From Kocuria tytonis (GTDB taxonomy: Bacteria > Actinomycetota > Actinomycetes > Actinomycetales > Micrococcaceae), in contig NZ_PNJG02000001.1 of assembly GCF_003226895.2 (NCBI RefSeq), positions 744,001 through 808,000 on the forward strand: a stretch of 64,000 bases of DNA. The letters are read 5' to 3'. How positions within the stretch are numbered: the first letter of the stretch is position 1; every line of letters starts with the position of its first letter. Shown piece after piece: positions 27,606 through 39,500 of this stretch. The notes below the pieces were generated by a model. The model was not told the origin of the DNA, searched no databases, and saw nothing but the letters and a program-made list of their open reading frames with translations. Both the position numbers and the translations under genes were made by a program.

Positions 27606-27771
27606 GCGCCCCATTCTCCCACAGGACGGCCCACACACCCGGACCGCCGAGGCTCCCCGTCCCCTCCCAAGATCCTCGGAGTCCACGCCCGCGAACGGGG
27701 AGGGTGGCCCGGGGTGCGTCCACTAAACTTCCCACGTACCCGCCCCCCTGCCGTCTGGAGTCACCGGTCCC

Positions 27772-29802
27772 GTGAGCTGGCTAGAAGCACTTCCCCCGTA
27801 CGCCCTCGTGGGAATCCTCATGATTCTGCCGGGCGCGCTGCTCAGCGTGGCCCTGGGGCTGCGCGGACTCGCGCGCTGGGCATGCGCGATCCCGCTGTCG
27901 GTGGCGGGGTTCGGCGCCTCGGCCGTCGTCTTCGGTCTCGCCGGGGTGCCGTGGAACCCGCTCACGGTGTCCGGTGCGTTCGTGCTGGTGGCGCTGGTGC
28001 TGTGGCTCGCCCTGCTTCCCGCCCGACGCCGCATGGTCGGCCCCTGGGCCGGTGCCGTTCCGCTGCGGCAGCGCATCACCTCCACCACCATGGGGCTGTG
28101 GTGCGCGGCGGCGCTGGGCATCGGGATCGTGGTGCAGCGCCTGCACCTGATCATCCAGGTGCCGGACGCCTATTCGCAGACGTACGACGCGAACTTCCAC
28201 TACAACGCCGTGCGGTACATCCACGACACCGGCCACGCCTCCTCCCTGACGCTGGGCGGCTTGGGAGTCGGGGACCCCACCTTCTACCCCGCGGCGTGGC
28301 ACGACACCGCGGCGTTCGTGACGCAGATGAGCCAGCTGCCGGTGGTGCTCACGGCCAATGCCATGACCATGCTGGTGTGCGGTGTGGCGTGGGTGCTGGG
28401 CTGCCTCTACTTCACGACCCGGCTGCTCGGCTCCCGCCCCGCCGTGGCGGTGGCCGCCGGACTGATGGCCTCGAGCTTCCCCACCTTCCCCTATCTGCTG
28501 AGCTTCTACGGCAACCTGTATCCCAATGCCATGTCCATCGCGTTCCTGCCCGCGTGGCTGGGACTGCTCGCCGATGCCCTGAACCTCTCCCGGGAGCCCT
28601 ACCTGCGGTCTCGGACCGCACTGTGGGTGGCCATTCTGGCCGTCACCGGCGCCATGGGCCTGGCGCACCCCTCCACCGTGGTGGTGGGCCTCGCACTGCT
28701 CTGGATCATGCTGCTCACGGCGTGGTGGCGCACCGTGCGCCACACCAACCCGTGGTGGCTGAAGGTCCTCGGTGCTGTGGGACTCGTGGCCTGGCTCGCG
28801 ATCCTGCAGCAGATCTGGTTCGCGGCGCGTGCCAGCCAGACGGCATCCTCGTGGAAGCCCCACGCCACCGAGCCCCAGGCTCTGGGCGAGGCGCTGGCCA
28901 CCGTCCATCCCAGCGCTCCGCACCTGCCGTGGGCCCTGGTCATCGTGGTGCTCGTGGGTGCGGGCAGCCTGCTGCGGCACACCTCCCGGTGGGTCGTGGG
29001 AGCGTGGGCGTTCCTCGTGTGGCTGTACGTGCTCGTGGCGTCCTCCCGCAACGCACACCTGCGCTACGACTGGGCCGGCGTCTGGTACAACGACGACCAC
29101 CGAATTCTTGCACTGATCCCCGTCGTCGCGGTCCCGATGGCCACCGCGGGTGCCGTGGCCGTCCTGCACTGGGTGGTCTCCCGCGCCCGCCACACCGCGT
29201 CCCGAGCGGCCCGCAGCCCCCGCGCCTCGGACGGCGTGCGCACCGCGGCCGCCCGCACCGCGCCTGTCCTCCGCTCGCGGACAGCCGCGGTGGTCGGCGG
29301 GATGCTGGCGGTGGTCGTGGGGTGGCAGCTGCTGCAGACCCGGCCCATGACGGACATCGTGGAGTACGGCAAGAGCCAGTACGCGGGCAGCGGGGACTAC
29401 CCCTACGCACTGGTCTCCCCCGAGGAGCGCGCCCTGCTCGAGGAGCTGCCCGAGTACGTGCCCGAAGACGCGGTGGTCTTCGGCAACCCGCTCACCGGCA
29501 CGTCGCAGGCGTACGCGGTCTCGGGCACGCAGGTGCTCATCCCCCACAACGGCCTGCCCACGGACCACGAGTCCTCGGTGATCATCCACCACCTGGACGA
29601 GCTGACCACGGATCCCGAGGTGTGCCCCGCACTCGAGAAGCACCACGTCCGGTACGTCCTGGACTTCGGCACGCGGCAGGTCAACCCGTACGCGTACTTC
29701 GACCCGAAGGGCTACGACCAGCTCACCCCCCAGAACGGCTTCGAACTCGTGGCCCAGACCGGCCCCGAGGCCAAGCTGTACAAGATCACCGGGTGCGACT
29801 GA
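27772..29802 (+). CDS. Large GT-C-like membrane protein (DUF6541 type)
   Basis: A 676-residue polytopic membrane protein with about ten to twelve helices in the first 470 residues and a soluble C-terminal domain. An acidic/His motif, YDANFHYNAVRYIHD, lies in the first external loop near residue 139, where GT-C enzymes carry their catalytic aspartate. The WHDTAAF and GNLYPNAM segments are also conserved-looking. I infer use of a polyprenyl-phosphate-linked sugar, possibly made by the divergent GT2/DUF2304 pair. The GTG start at 27772 has GGAG 12 bases upstream. It is followed by a strong terminator. Confidence 0.72.
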   Translation: MSWLEALPPYALVGILMILPGALLSVALGLRGLARWACAIPLSVAGFGASAVVFGLAGVPWNPLTVSGAFVLVALVLWLALLPARRRMVGPWAGAVPLRQRITSTTMGLWCAAALGIGIVVQRLHLIIQVPDAYSQTYDANFHYNAVRYIHDTGHASSLTLGGLGVGDPTFYPAAWHDTAAFVTQMSQLPVVLTANAMTMLVCGVAWVLGCLYFTTRLLGSRPAVAVAAGLMASSFPTFPYLLSFYGNLYPNAMSIAFLPAWLGLLADALNLSREPYLRSRTALWVAILAVTGAMGLAHPSTVVVGLALLWIMLLTAWWRTVRHTNPWWLKVLGAVGLVAWLAILQQIWFAARASQTASSWKPHATEPQALGEALATVHPSAPHLPWALVIVVLVGAGSLLRHTSRWVVGAWAFLVWLYVLVASSRNAHLRYDWAGVWYNDDHRILALIPVVAVPMATAGAVAVLHWVVSRARHTASRAARSPRASDGVRTAAARTAPVLRSRTAAVVGGMLAVVVGWQLLQTRPMTDIVEYGKSQYAGSGDYPYALVSPEERALLEELPEYVPEDAVVFGNPLTGTSQAYAVSGTQVLIPHNGLPTDHESSVIIHHLDELTTDPEVCPALEKHHVRYVLDFGTRQVNPYAYFDPKGYDQLTPQNGFELVAQTGPEAKLYKITGCD

Positions 29803-29820
29803 GCCCTTGGGCCCGCCCAT

Positions 29821-29866
29821 GACGACGGCGCCGCGAGAGCAGGACTCTCGCGGCGCCGTCGTCGTT
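29821..29866. terminator. Very strong bidirectional hairpin
   Basis: A perfect 19-bp stem (29821-29839 with 29845-29863) around the loop CAGGA, followed by GTTT. It lies between the convergent GT-C-like gene and wzt. Confidence 0.92.
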
Positions 29867-29884
29867 TGGGCGGGTGCCGGCTGA

Positions 29885-30811
29885 TCAGCCGGCCAGGGGC
29901 CCGTCCAGGTCCGGGTCGTACTGCGGCACGAACTGCTCGCCGCGCTCGGCGGCCTCGCGTGCCTGCCACTCGCGCTTGCGGCGCTTGTCCTCCAGGGCGC
30001 GGGCCAGGCCCTCCTCGTGCTCCCGACGGACGTCCTCCTCCGGCTGGTTGCGCATGTGCGCCACCGCGCCGTAGACGTTGCCGTCGAAGACCTTGGTGCC
30101 GTGGTCCATCACGATCCCGCGCTCGCAGATGTCCATGACCAGACCGAGGTCGTGGCTGACCACCACGAGCGTCTTGCCGCGACGCACCAGGTCCTTGATG
30201 CGGCCGATGCACTTCTTCTGGAACGGCTCGTCCCCCACGGAGAGGATCTCGTCCACCAGGAAGACCTCGGGGTCCGTGTGGATGGCCACGGAGAAGGCCA
30301 GGCGCAGGTACATGCCGGAGCTGTAGAACTTCACCTCAGTGTCGATGAACTCGGCGATCTCGGAGAAGGCCACGATGTCGTCGAACTTGGCGTCGATCTC
30401 CTCCTTGGTCATGCCCAGGATCGCGCCGTTGAGGTAGACGTTGTCCCGCCCGGTGAGGTCCGGGTGGAAACCCGCGCCCACCTCGATGAGGCCCGCCACC
30501 TTCTCGCGCGTGAGGATCTCCCCCGAATCCGGGTTCATCACCCCGGAGATCATCTTCAGGGTGGTGGACTTCCCGGAACCGTTGAAGCCCAGCAGGGCCA
30601 CCGTCTCACCGTCGTAGATGTCGAAGGAGACGTCGTTGAGCGCTGTGAACTTGGCCGTGAGGTCCCCCTTGCGCCCCTTCACGAGCCACACGAACGCCTC
30701 CTTCATGGAGCGGGTGTGGCGCAGCACGAACTCCTTGGTCATGTGGCTGACGCGGATGGCCAGATCCGCCTCGGTGCGGTCCGGCGTGTGCCGAGTGGTT
30801 GAACTAGACAT
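29885..30811 (-). CDS. Polysaccharide export ABC ATPase (Wzt/TagH family)
   Basis: Energises export of a lipid-linked polysaccharide through its permease partner, 308 residues. Walker A is GFNGSGKST, the signature is YSSGMYLRL, Walker B is VFLVDEILSVGD and the switch is SHDLG. The N-terminus contains the HTRSMKEAFVWLVKG segment typical of this class. The C-terminus is a short charged coil without the carbohydrate-binding domain that some O-antigen Wzt proteins carry, so export is probably not end-cap gated. It lies 3 bases after the permease stop. Rv3781, tied to galactan export in mycobacteria, is the closest known analogue by context. Confidence 0.92.
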   Translation of the reverse strand: MSSSTTRHTPDRTEADLAIRVSHMTKEFVLRHTRSMKEAFVWLVKGRKGDLTAKFTALNDVSFDIYDGETVALLGFNGSGKSTTLKMISGVMNPDSGEILTREKVAGLIEVGAGFHPDLTGRDNVYLNGAILGMTKEEIDAKFDDIVAFSEIAEFIDTEVKFYSSGMYLRLAFSVAIHTDPEVFLVDEILSVGDEPFQKKCIGRIKDLVRRGKTLVVVSHDLGLVMDICERGIVMDHGTKVFDGNVYGAVAHMRNQPEEDVRREHEEGLARALEDKRRKREWQAREAAERGEQFVPQYDPDLDGPLAG

Positions 30812-30814
30812 GTT

Positions 30815-31687
30815 TCACAGCTCCTGCGCGAAGTTGCCCTCTTGCGAGCGGAACAGCTTGTCCGCCAGGAAGTAGAGGATCAGGCTGGTGACGATGGCCA
30901 GGGGGGTCCACCCCGTGAGCAGGTGCGGGGGGATGTGCCAGATCTGCGGATTGTCCGTGGTGGGGAACCAGAACCCGTAGTGGAACAGCTCCACCGCCAC
31001 CGTGAGCGGGTTGAGCATGTACACGTAGTACACCCAGTCCCACAGCTTCTCCCGCACCATGGTCCACATGTAGAGCACGGGCGAGGCCCACGTGGACACC
31101 ATGATGAGCAGGTCCACGATGTTCTCCGCGTCCCGGAAGAACACGTTGAACGTGGTGAACAGCATGCCCAGCGCCAACGAGAACAGGGAGATGATGAGCG
31201 TTCCCACGAGCACCGCGAGCAGCTGCTTGATCCCCGGGTGCCATCCCGTGAGGAAGCACGCGAGCAGCAGGATGGCCAGCTGTGGCACGAAGTGGATGAA
31301 CGCCACCAGCAGGTTCGACACCGGGAACAGCTGCCGCGGCAGGTAAATCTTCTTGAGCAGACCGCCGTTGGCCACCACGGACCGGGACGCATTGCCGAAG
31401 ACCTCGGAGAAGAGGTTCATCACCACGATGCCCGAGAACAGGTACACCGCGAAGTTCTCGATCCCCCGGTTGAGGTCCAGGAACACGCCCATGGCGATGT
31501 AGAACACCAGGAACTGCACACCCGGTTTGAGGTAGGACCACAGCAGTCCCAGAACGGTCCCGCGGTACCGGATCTGGATCTCCTTGTCCACGATCAGGCG
31601 GAGCAGGAACCTGTTGGCGAACACGTCTCGCAGACCGCGGTCCTGCCCCGGGGGCCGCAAGTGCGTCGTGGGAGCTTGTATATCCAT
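30815..31687 (-). CDS. Polysaccharide export ABC permease (Wzm family)
   Basis: A six-helix ABC-2 type permease of 290 residues. The cytoplasmic start (IVDKEIQIRYRGTVLGLLWSYLKP) is the conserved gating helix region of Wzm/TagG proteins. Helices follow through to LAIVTSLILYFLADKLF. The start ATG at 31687 is set by AAAGGA 7 bases upstream; a longer frame to 31738 is not needed. It forms the exporter with the adjacent Wzt. Placement beside GlfT2 and Glf genes suggests a galactofuranose-containing polymer as cargo. Confidence 0.92.
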   Translation of the reverse strand: MDIQAPTTHLRPPGQDRGLRDVFANRFLLRLIVDKEIQIRYRGTVLGLLWSYLKPGVQFLVFYIAMGVFLDLNRGIENFAVYLFSGIVVMNLFSEVFGNASRSVVANGGLLKKIYLPRQLFPVSNLLVAFIHFVPQLAILLLACFLTGWHPGIKQLLAVLVGTLIISLFSLALGMLFTTFNVFFRDAENIVDLLIMVSTWASPVLYMWTMVREKLWDWVYYVYMLNPLTVAVELFHYGFWFPTTDNPQIWHIPPHLLTGWTPLAIVTSLILYFLADKLFRSQEGNFAQEL

Positions 31688-31787
31688 TGCCGTCCTTTCC
31701 TGGCACGGTTCGTCTGTTGCAGTGGTCACCGGAGACACGCCGACGCCGCACGCCCGGGTGAGCGTGCGGCGTCGAGCAGGGACCGAA

Positions 31788-35011
<3,224 letters not shown>

Positions 35012-35205
35012 CTAGGGTTGTCCGTGATCCATGCACGGACATCGTCATGGCCAAAAATACCGGACATCACCCGTGACACCCCCCGTGACTCGCGCTGGGC
35101 GGTGGCGTGGGCAGCATCACGGCGCGGATCCGCACCGTGGGCGCCCGGTCTCCGGGCGACGTCGCCCCCCCCGCCCCGTGCGCCGCGCCGGGGCCGCCCG
35201 CGCGG

Positions 35206-36387
35206 TCAGCGCCCGGCCCCCTGGAAACCGCTCAGCACCCACGCGGCGGCGGCGCGACCGGAGGCGGCCAGCGAGGCGTTCGCGCGGGCCCACGAGCTGC
35301 GCTGCTCCCGCCGAGCTTCCCGGTCACCGGAACGCGCGGCGGTGAGCGCCTGCTCCATGGCCCGCGCCACGGCGTCCGGGGTGAACTCCACGGGCGTGCC
35401 GAGCTCGTTCTCGGTCACGAGCCGCACACCGGCGCCCACGCCCGCGTAGATGACCGGCGTGCCGCACGCGGCCGCCGCGTAGAGCTTGGTGGGCTTGGCG
35501 AAGTCGTAGCCGGTGTGGGGCACCACCGAGGCGAGCGCGGCCACCGCCCCGCGCAGGAAGGCGGCGGTGCGCGCCGGGCTCTGCACCCCGTGGAACACCA
35601 CGTTCTCCGGCGCCACCCGGGCCGCGACCTGCTGCACCCGGGCGAGGTCCGAACCGCGCCCCAGCACGTGGAGCCGCACCTCGGGGTGGGCCGGCAGGAT
35701 GCGGGCCAGCCCCTCGACGAACACGTCCATCCCCTGCCACTCGGAGATGGAGCCCGCGTAGACGAAGTACGGCTCCTCCAGGGGTTCGGCGGGACCGTCC
35801 GGGGTGAAGATGTCCGTGTCGATCCCGTTCTCCGCCACGAACATCCTGTCCCAGCGGGCCCCGGTCACGCGGTGCAGCTCCTCACCCATGGACTCGGAGA
35901 CGGTGATGACACCCCCGGCGCGGCGTGCGGCCACGGTCTCCGCGGCGCGCATCAGCTGCGTCACCACACCCGGGACGTCCATGTTCAGCGTGGCGGAGGT
36001 CCACACGTCCGGGTTGTACCAGATGTACGGACGACGTCGCAGCGCACTCGACAGCCACACCGCGAGTCCCGTGGTGGGCGGCGGCTCACTCACCACGATG
36101 TCCGCGTCCATCACGAGCAGACGCGCGAAGGCCTGGACGTCGAAACTGAGGTACTGGGCCACCCCGCGCACGTAGTCCTCGCCGTCCCGCAGCACCGGGA
36201 CCCGCACGATGCGGTACGGCTCGTCCACGTCGGCTGCGGCCATGCTCCGGGGCGGCTCCGTGGTCAGCACCGTGACCTGAGCACCCTCCGCCGCGAACCC
36301 CCTGGCCAGGGCGGCGAGCCGGAACGACGCGGCCGCCGGCTCGGGCAGGAAGATGCGGCTGACGATGACCACCTTGTGGGATTTCAT
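35206..36387 (-). CDS. GT4 family glycosyltransferase
   Basis: A GT-B fold retaining glycosyltransferase of 393 residues. The N-terminal domain (VVIVSRIFLPEPAAASFRLAALARGFAAEG) includes the flexible loop typical of WcaI/WbuB-like enzymes. The donor-binding domain has YAGSISEWQGMDVFVEGLA, FHGVQSP and the EX7E-region segment DFAKPTKLYAAAACGTPVIYAG. The ATG at 36387 is chosen; the frame upstream to 36573 is low complexity. It precedes glf on the same strand by about 200 bases and probably contributes to the same glycan, perhaps adding an early sugar. The sugar is not predictable. Confidence 0.88.
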   Translation of the reverse strand: MKSHKVVIVSRIFLPEPAAASFRLAALARGFAAEGAQVTVLTTEPPRSMAAADVDEPYRIVRVPVLRDGEDYVRGVAQYLSFDVQAFARLLVMDADIVVSEPPPTTGLAVWLSSALRRRPYIWYNPDVWTSATLNMDVPGVVTQLMRAAETVAARRAGGVITVSESMGEELHRVTGARWDRMFVAENGIDTDIFTPDGPAEPLEEPYFVYAGSISEWQGMDVFVEGLARILPAHPEVRLHVLGRGSDLARVQQVAARVAPENVVFHGVQSPARTAAFLRGAVAALASVVPHTGYDFAKPTKLYAAAACGTPVIYAGVGAGVRLVTENELGTPVEFTPDAVARAMEQALTAARSGDREARREQRSSWARANASLAASGRAAAAWVLSGFQGAGR

Positions 36388-36567
36388 GGGCCTCACTGTC
36401 TCACGACTGTCTGGGTGACGGGCATGGGCTCCCCATGGGCTCCCCCTGGGCATCCCGCACGGCGAGCGCACTGCACGGCGGCACCGCGGCCGCACGCGGG
36501 AGTGTGCCCGTCCACCGCCCGGGTCCCCGTCCTGTGCCGCGCCGCCCGGAACGGGTGGGCTGGGGCC

Positions 36568-39500
36568 ATGCACCTGTCACTGCACGTGGCGTGGCTGGGG
36601 TCCGAGACGTCCCACCCCGCAGATCTGACGGCCCCGTCCGGCACACCGGGCTCGGTGCTGGCGGCCGAGCTGGCACGCCGGGTGGGAGGGGGACACATCG
36701 CATTCGTGGCGGGCCGCCCGCTCGCGGACACCCTGGTGGGTGAGCCGCCCGTGACGGACGGCGCCACGGTGATGCTGCACCCCACCCGCACGGATGCCGC
36801 CCCCGGTGCCCGACAGTCGGCGGAGAACGAGGCGGCAGTGTCCGCCGCGGACGGCCGCGATCCCGCCCCCTGCGGAACGGGTCCCGGTGGTGGACCGGAC
36901 GACGCCGCGTCCCTCGTGAGCGTTGCGGGCACCGGCGTGGGAACGCGCCTGCCCCTGCCGCGCGGGAACCACGTCCTCGAGCTGCGGGCAGAGGAACCCG
37001 CCCTGTCCCCCGGGCACACCGGGTGCGGCTCGGGTGTCCCGCTGCTCGTGGACCACTCGGGTGTCCACGTGCACCCGGGCGGTGCGAGTCTCGGGCACGG
37101 CGATGTCCTGCGGGTGGGCCGCGCGGACCGCGTCGCGTGGCTGCGCTGCGAACACTCCGGCGGGATCGGCCCGCGCTCCACGTGGCCGGATCCGGCCGGC
37201 ATCCCGTCCGGCTTCACCGCCCGCGAGGCCGACCCGGCCCACCCGCTCTCCGTGGACACCGCCGCCCACAGGCGGGCACGACTCGCCATGATCACGGGAC
37301 TGCTGCCGCTGGTGGCCGGGATCGGCATCGCGGTGGTCACCCACTGGTGGTTCTTCCTGGTGTTCAGCGCGCTCGGTGCACTCACCTCCGCCGCGGGGTG
37401 GGCCGGTGACCGCGGGGCCCGCGCGGAGCAGCGACGTCGCCTGGCCGCCGCCCTGGAGCGGGACCTGCGCCGCTGCGAGCACGCCGCGCCCTCCGCCGCG
37501 GAGACCATCGAGCGCTGCCGGGCGCTTGCCGTCGCCCACCACGGCGCCGCGTCGCAGCCCGGGGCGGCCCCGTTGCAGCCGGCTGGAGCGGGCGCCGTGC
37601 GGCATCCTGCCGAGTCGCCGTCGGGCCGGGGCGACACGGAACGGCCGGCGTGGGTGCGGCTGGGACACGGCACGCGCGTGGCGCAGCTCGCCGTCGGCCG
37701 AGGGGTCTCGGTGGGAGCCGTCACCCACGAGCGCGCACCGGTCCTGCTGGACCTCACCCAGCTCCCCGAACTGACCCTGGCGCTGGATCCGGTGCTCGCG
37801 TCCGGGGTGCTCAACTGCCTCGCGGTGCAGCTGTTCACGGGCCCCGGCGCGCTGTCCCGACTGTCCGTGTCGCCGGGCCTGGACTGGCGAGCTCCCCTGG
37901 CCGCCGGGCCCCCGACCGTCCCGGGTGACGCCTGCTCGGTGTTCCCCGAGTCGTGCGGCGCACTCACCGCTCTGGAGGTCCTGACGCCCGAGGACGCCGC
38001 GCACCGGCCGAGGCGCGCGGGGGTGGCGCGCATCGTCGTCGTGCGGGGCGCGGCTCCCGAAGACGCGGACGCCGTGGTCACCGAGGTGTCGGGGCTGCTG
38101 CGGCTCAGCTGCCACTCGTCCCGGGCCGTTCCGGGACTCTCCGCGCAGGAGCAGCGCACCAGCGTAAAGCTGCTCCCGGACACGGTGACCCGCGGCACGG
38201 CCGCCGGGGCCATCGCCGCGTGGCGGCGGTGGGCCGGTGCCCGGGGTGCGCACGGTGCCGGGGGAAGCGGTGAGCTGCCGCGCACCGTGGGGAGCGGTGA
38301 CCTCCTGAGCACCGTCGGTGGTGCCGCGGAACGCACCGGGCCCGACGCCGCCCCCGGAGCCCCGGTCCCACGCCCCTCCCGCCCCGGCGGTCGGAGTCTG
38401 GGGACCCTCATCGGGGTGTCCCGCGCCGGGGTGGAGCGCATTGTCCTGGACGACGAGAACCCGCACCTGCTGATCGCCGGCACCACGGGGTGCGGGAAGT
38501 CCGAGGTGCTGCGGACCCTGGTGGCGGGTCTCGCGCGCGAGTTCTCCCCGGCCCGGCTGGAGTTCGTGTTCGTGGACTTCAAGGGCGGCGCCGCACTGGC
38601 CCCCCTGACCGGCCTGCCCCACGTGCACACGCTTCTCACGGACCTCGGACCGGACGAGGTGGAACGCGCCCTCGTGTTCCTCCGTTCAGAGCTGCAGCGC
38701 CGCGAGCGCGTCCTCACGTCGCACGGCTGCCAGGACATGAGGCAGCTGCTGCACGCCGCGGGGGCTCGGACCCCGATCCGGGAACTCGTGGTGGTGGTGG
38801 ACGAGGCGAAGATGCTCACCGACTCGTTCCCCCGGGCGGCCGAGCAGCTGGCGGTGATCGCCACCGTGGGCCGCTCTCTGGGCGTCCACCTGGTGCTGGC
38901 CACGCAGCGCCCGCAGGGTGCCCTCCCGGCGGACGTGCGGGCCAACATCTCCCAGGCCCTGTGCCTGCGGGTGCGCACGGAGCAGGACTCCGTGGACGTC
39001 ATCGGCAGTCCCGTGGCTGCGCGCATCCCGGTCACCGTGCCCGGCCGCGGCTTCCTGGACCGCGGTGCCGGTCCCCCGGTGGAGGTGCAGTGCGCCGTCC
39101 TGACCCGGATGACTGCGCCCGAGCCCGAGGATCTCGTCCTGCGGTTCCTCCCGCCGGTCGCACCGGCCGCGGTGCTCGGCAGCGGGGATCATCCGGGCTC
39201 CAGCCCCATCCCGTCGCTCAGGGGCGGCGTCTCGCACGCGGTACGGGACGTCGTGCGGATCTGGACCTCCCCGGGAGCAGAGCGCCCCGGCCCGGCCGCT
39301 CCGGGGGCTTCCGGCACCGTCTCGGACAGGGCCGTGCCCCCGGGTTTGTCCCGCCGGGGCGCCCCGGAACCCGTGTCCGGCCGCGCGGTGGATCTGGGGG
39401 AGGCGGAGAGTCCCGCGGCGCACTGGAGCGGTCGAGCCGTGTGGTGGCCGTGGCAGGACGGTCCCCTCGTCCTCGTCGGGCGGCCCTCGATGGTGCGAGA

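Noticed and set aside
26409-29822. A 1,137-codon plus-strand open frame over DUF2304, GT2 and the GT-C-like gene.
   Set aside because: It crosses three genes with real motifs and is composed of Arg/Gly/Pro/His filler.
35107-36567. An N-terminal extension of the EccC-like protein by 487 codons.
   Set aside because: The extension lies opposite a convincing GT4 glycosyltransferase and is low complexity; the protein-like sequence starts at 36568.
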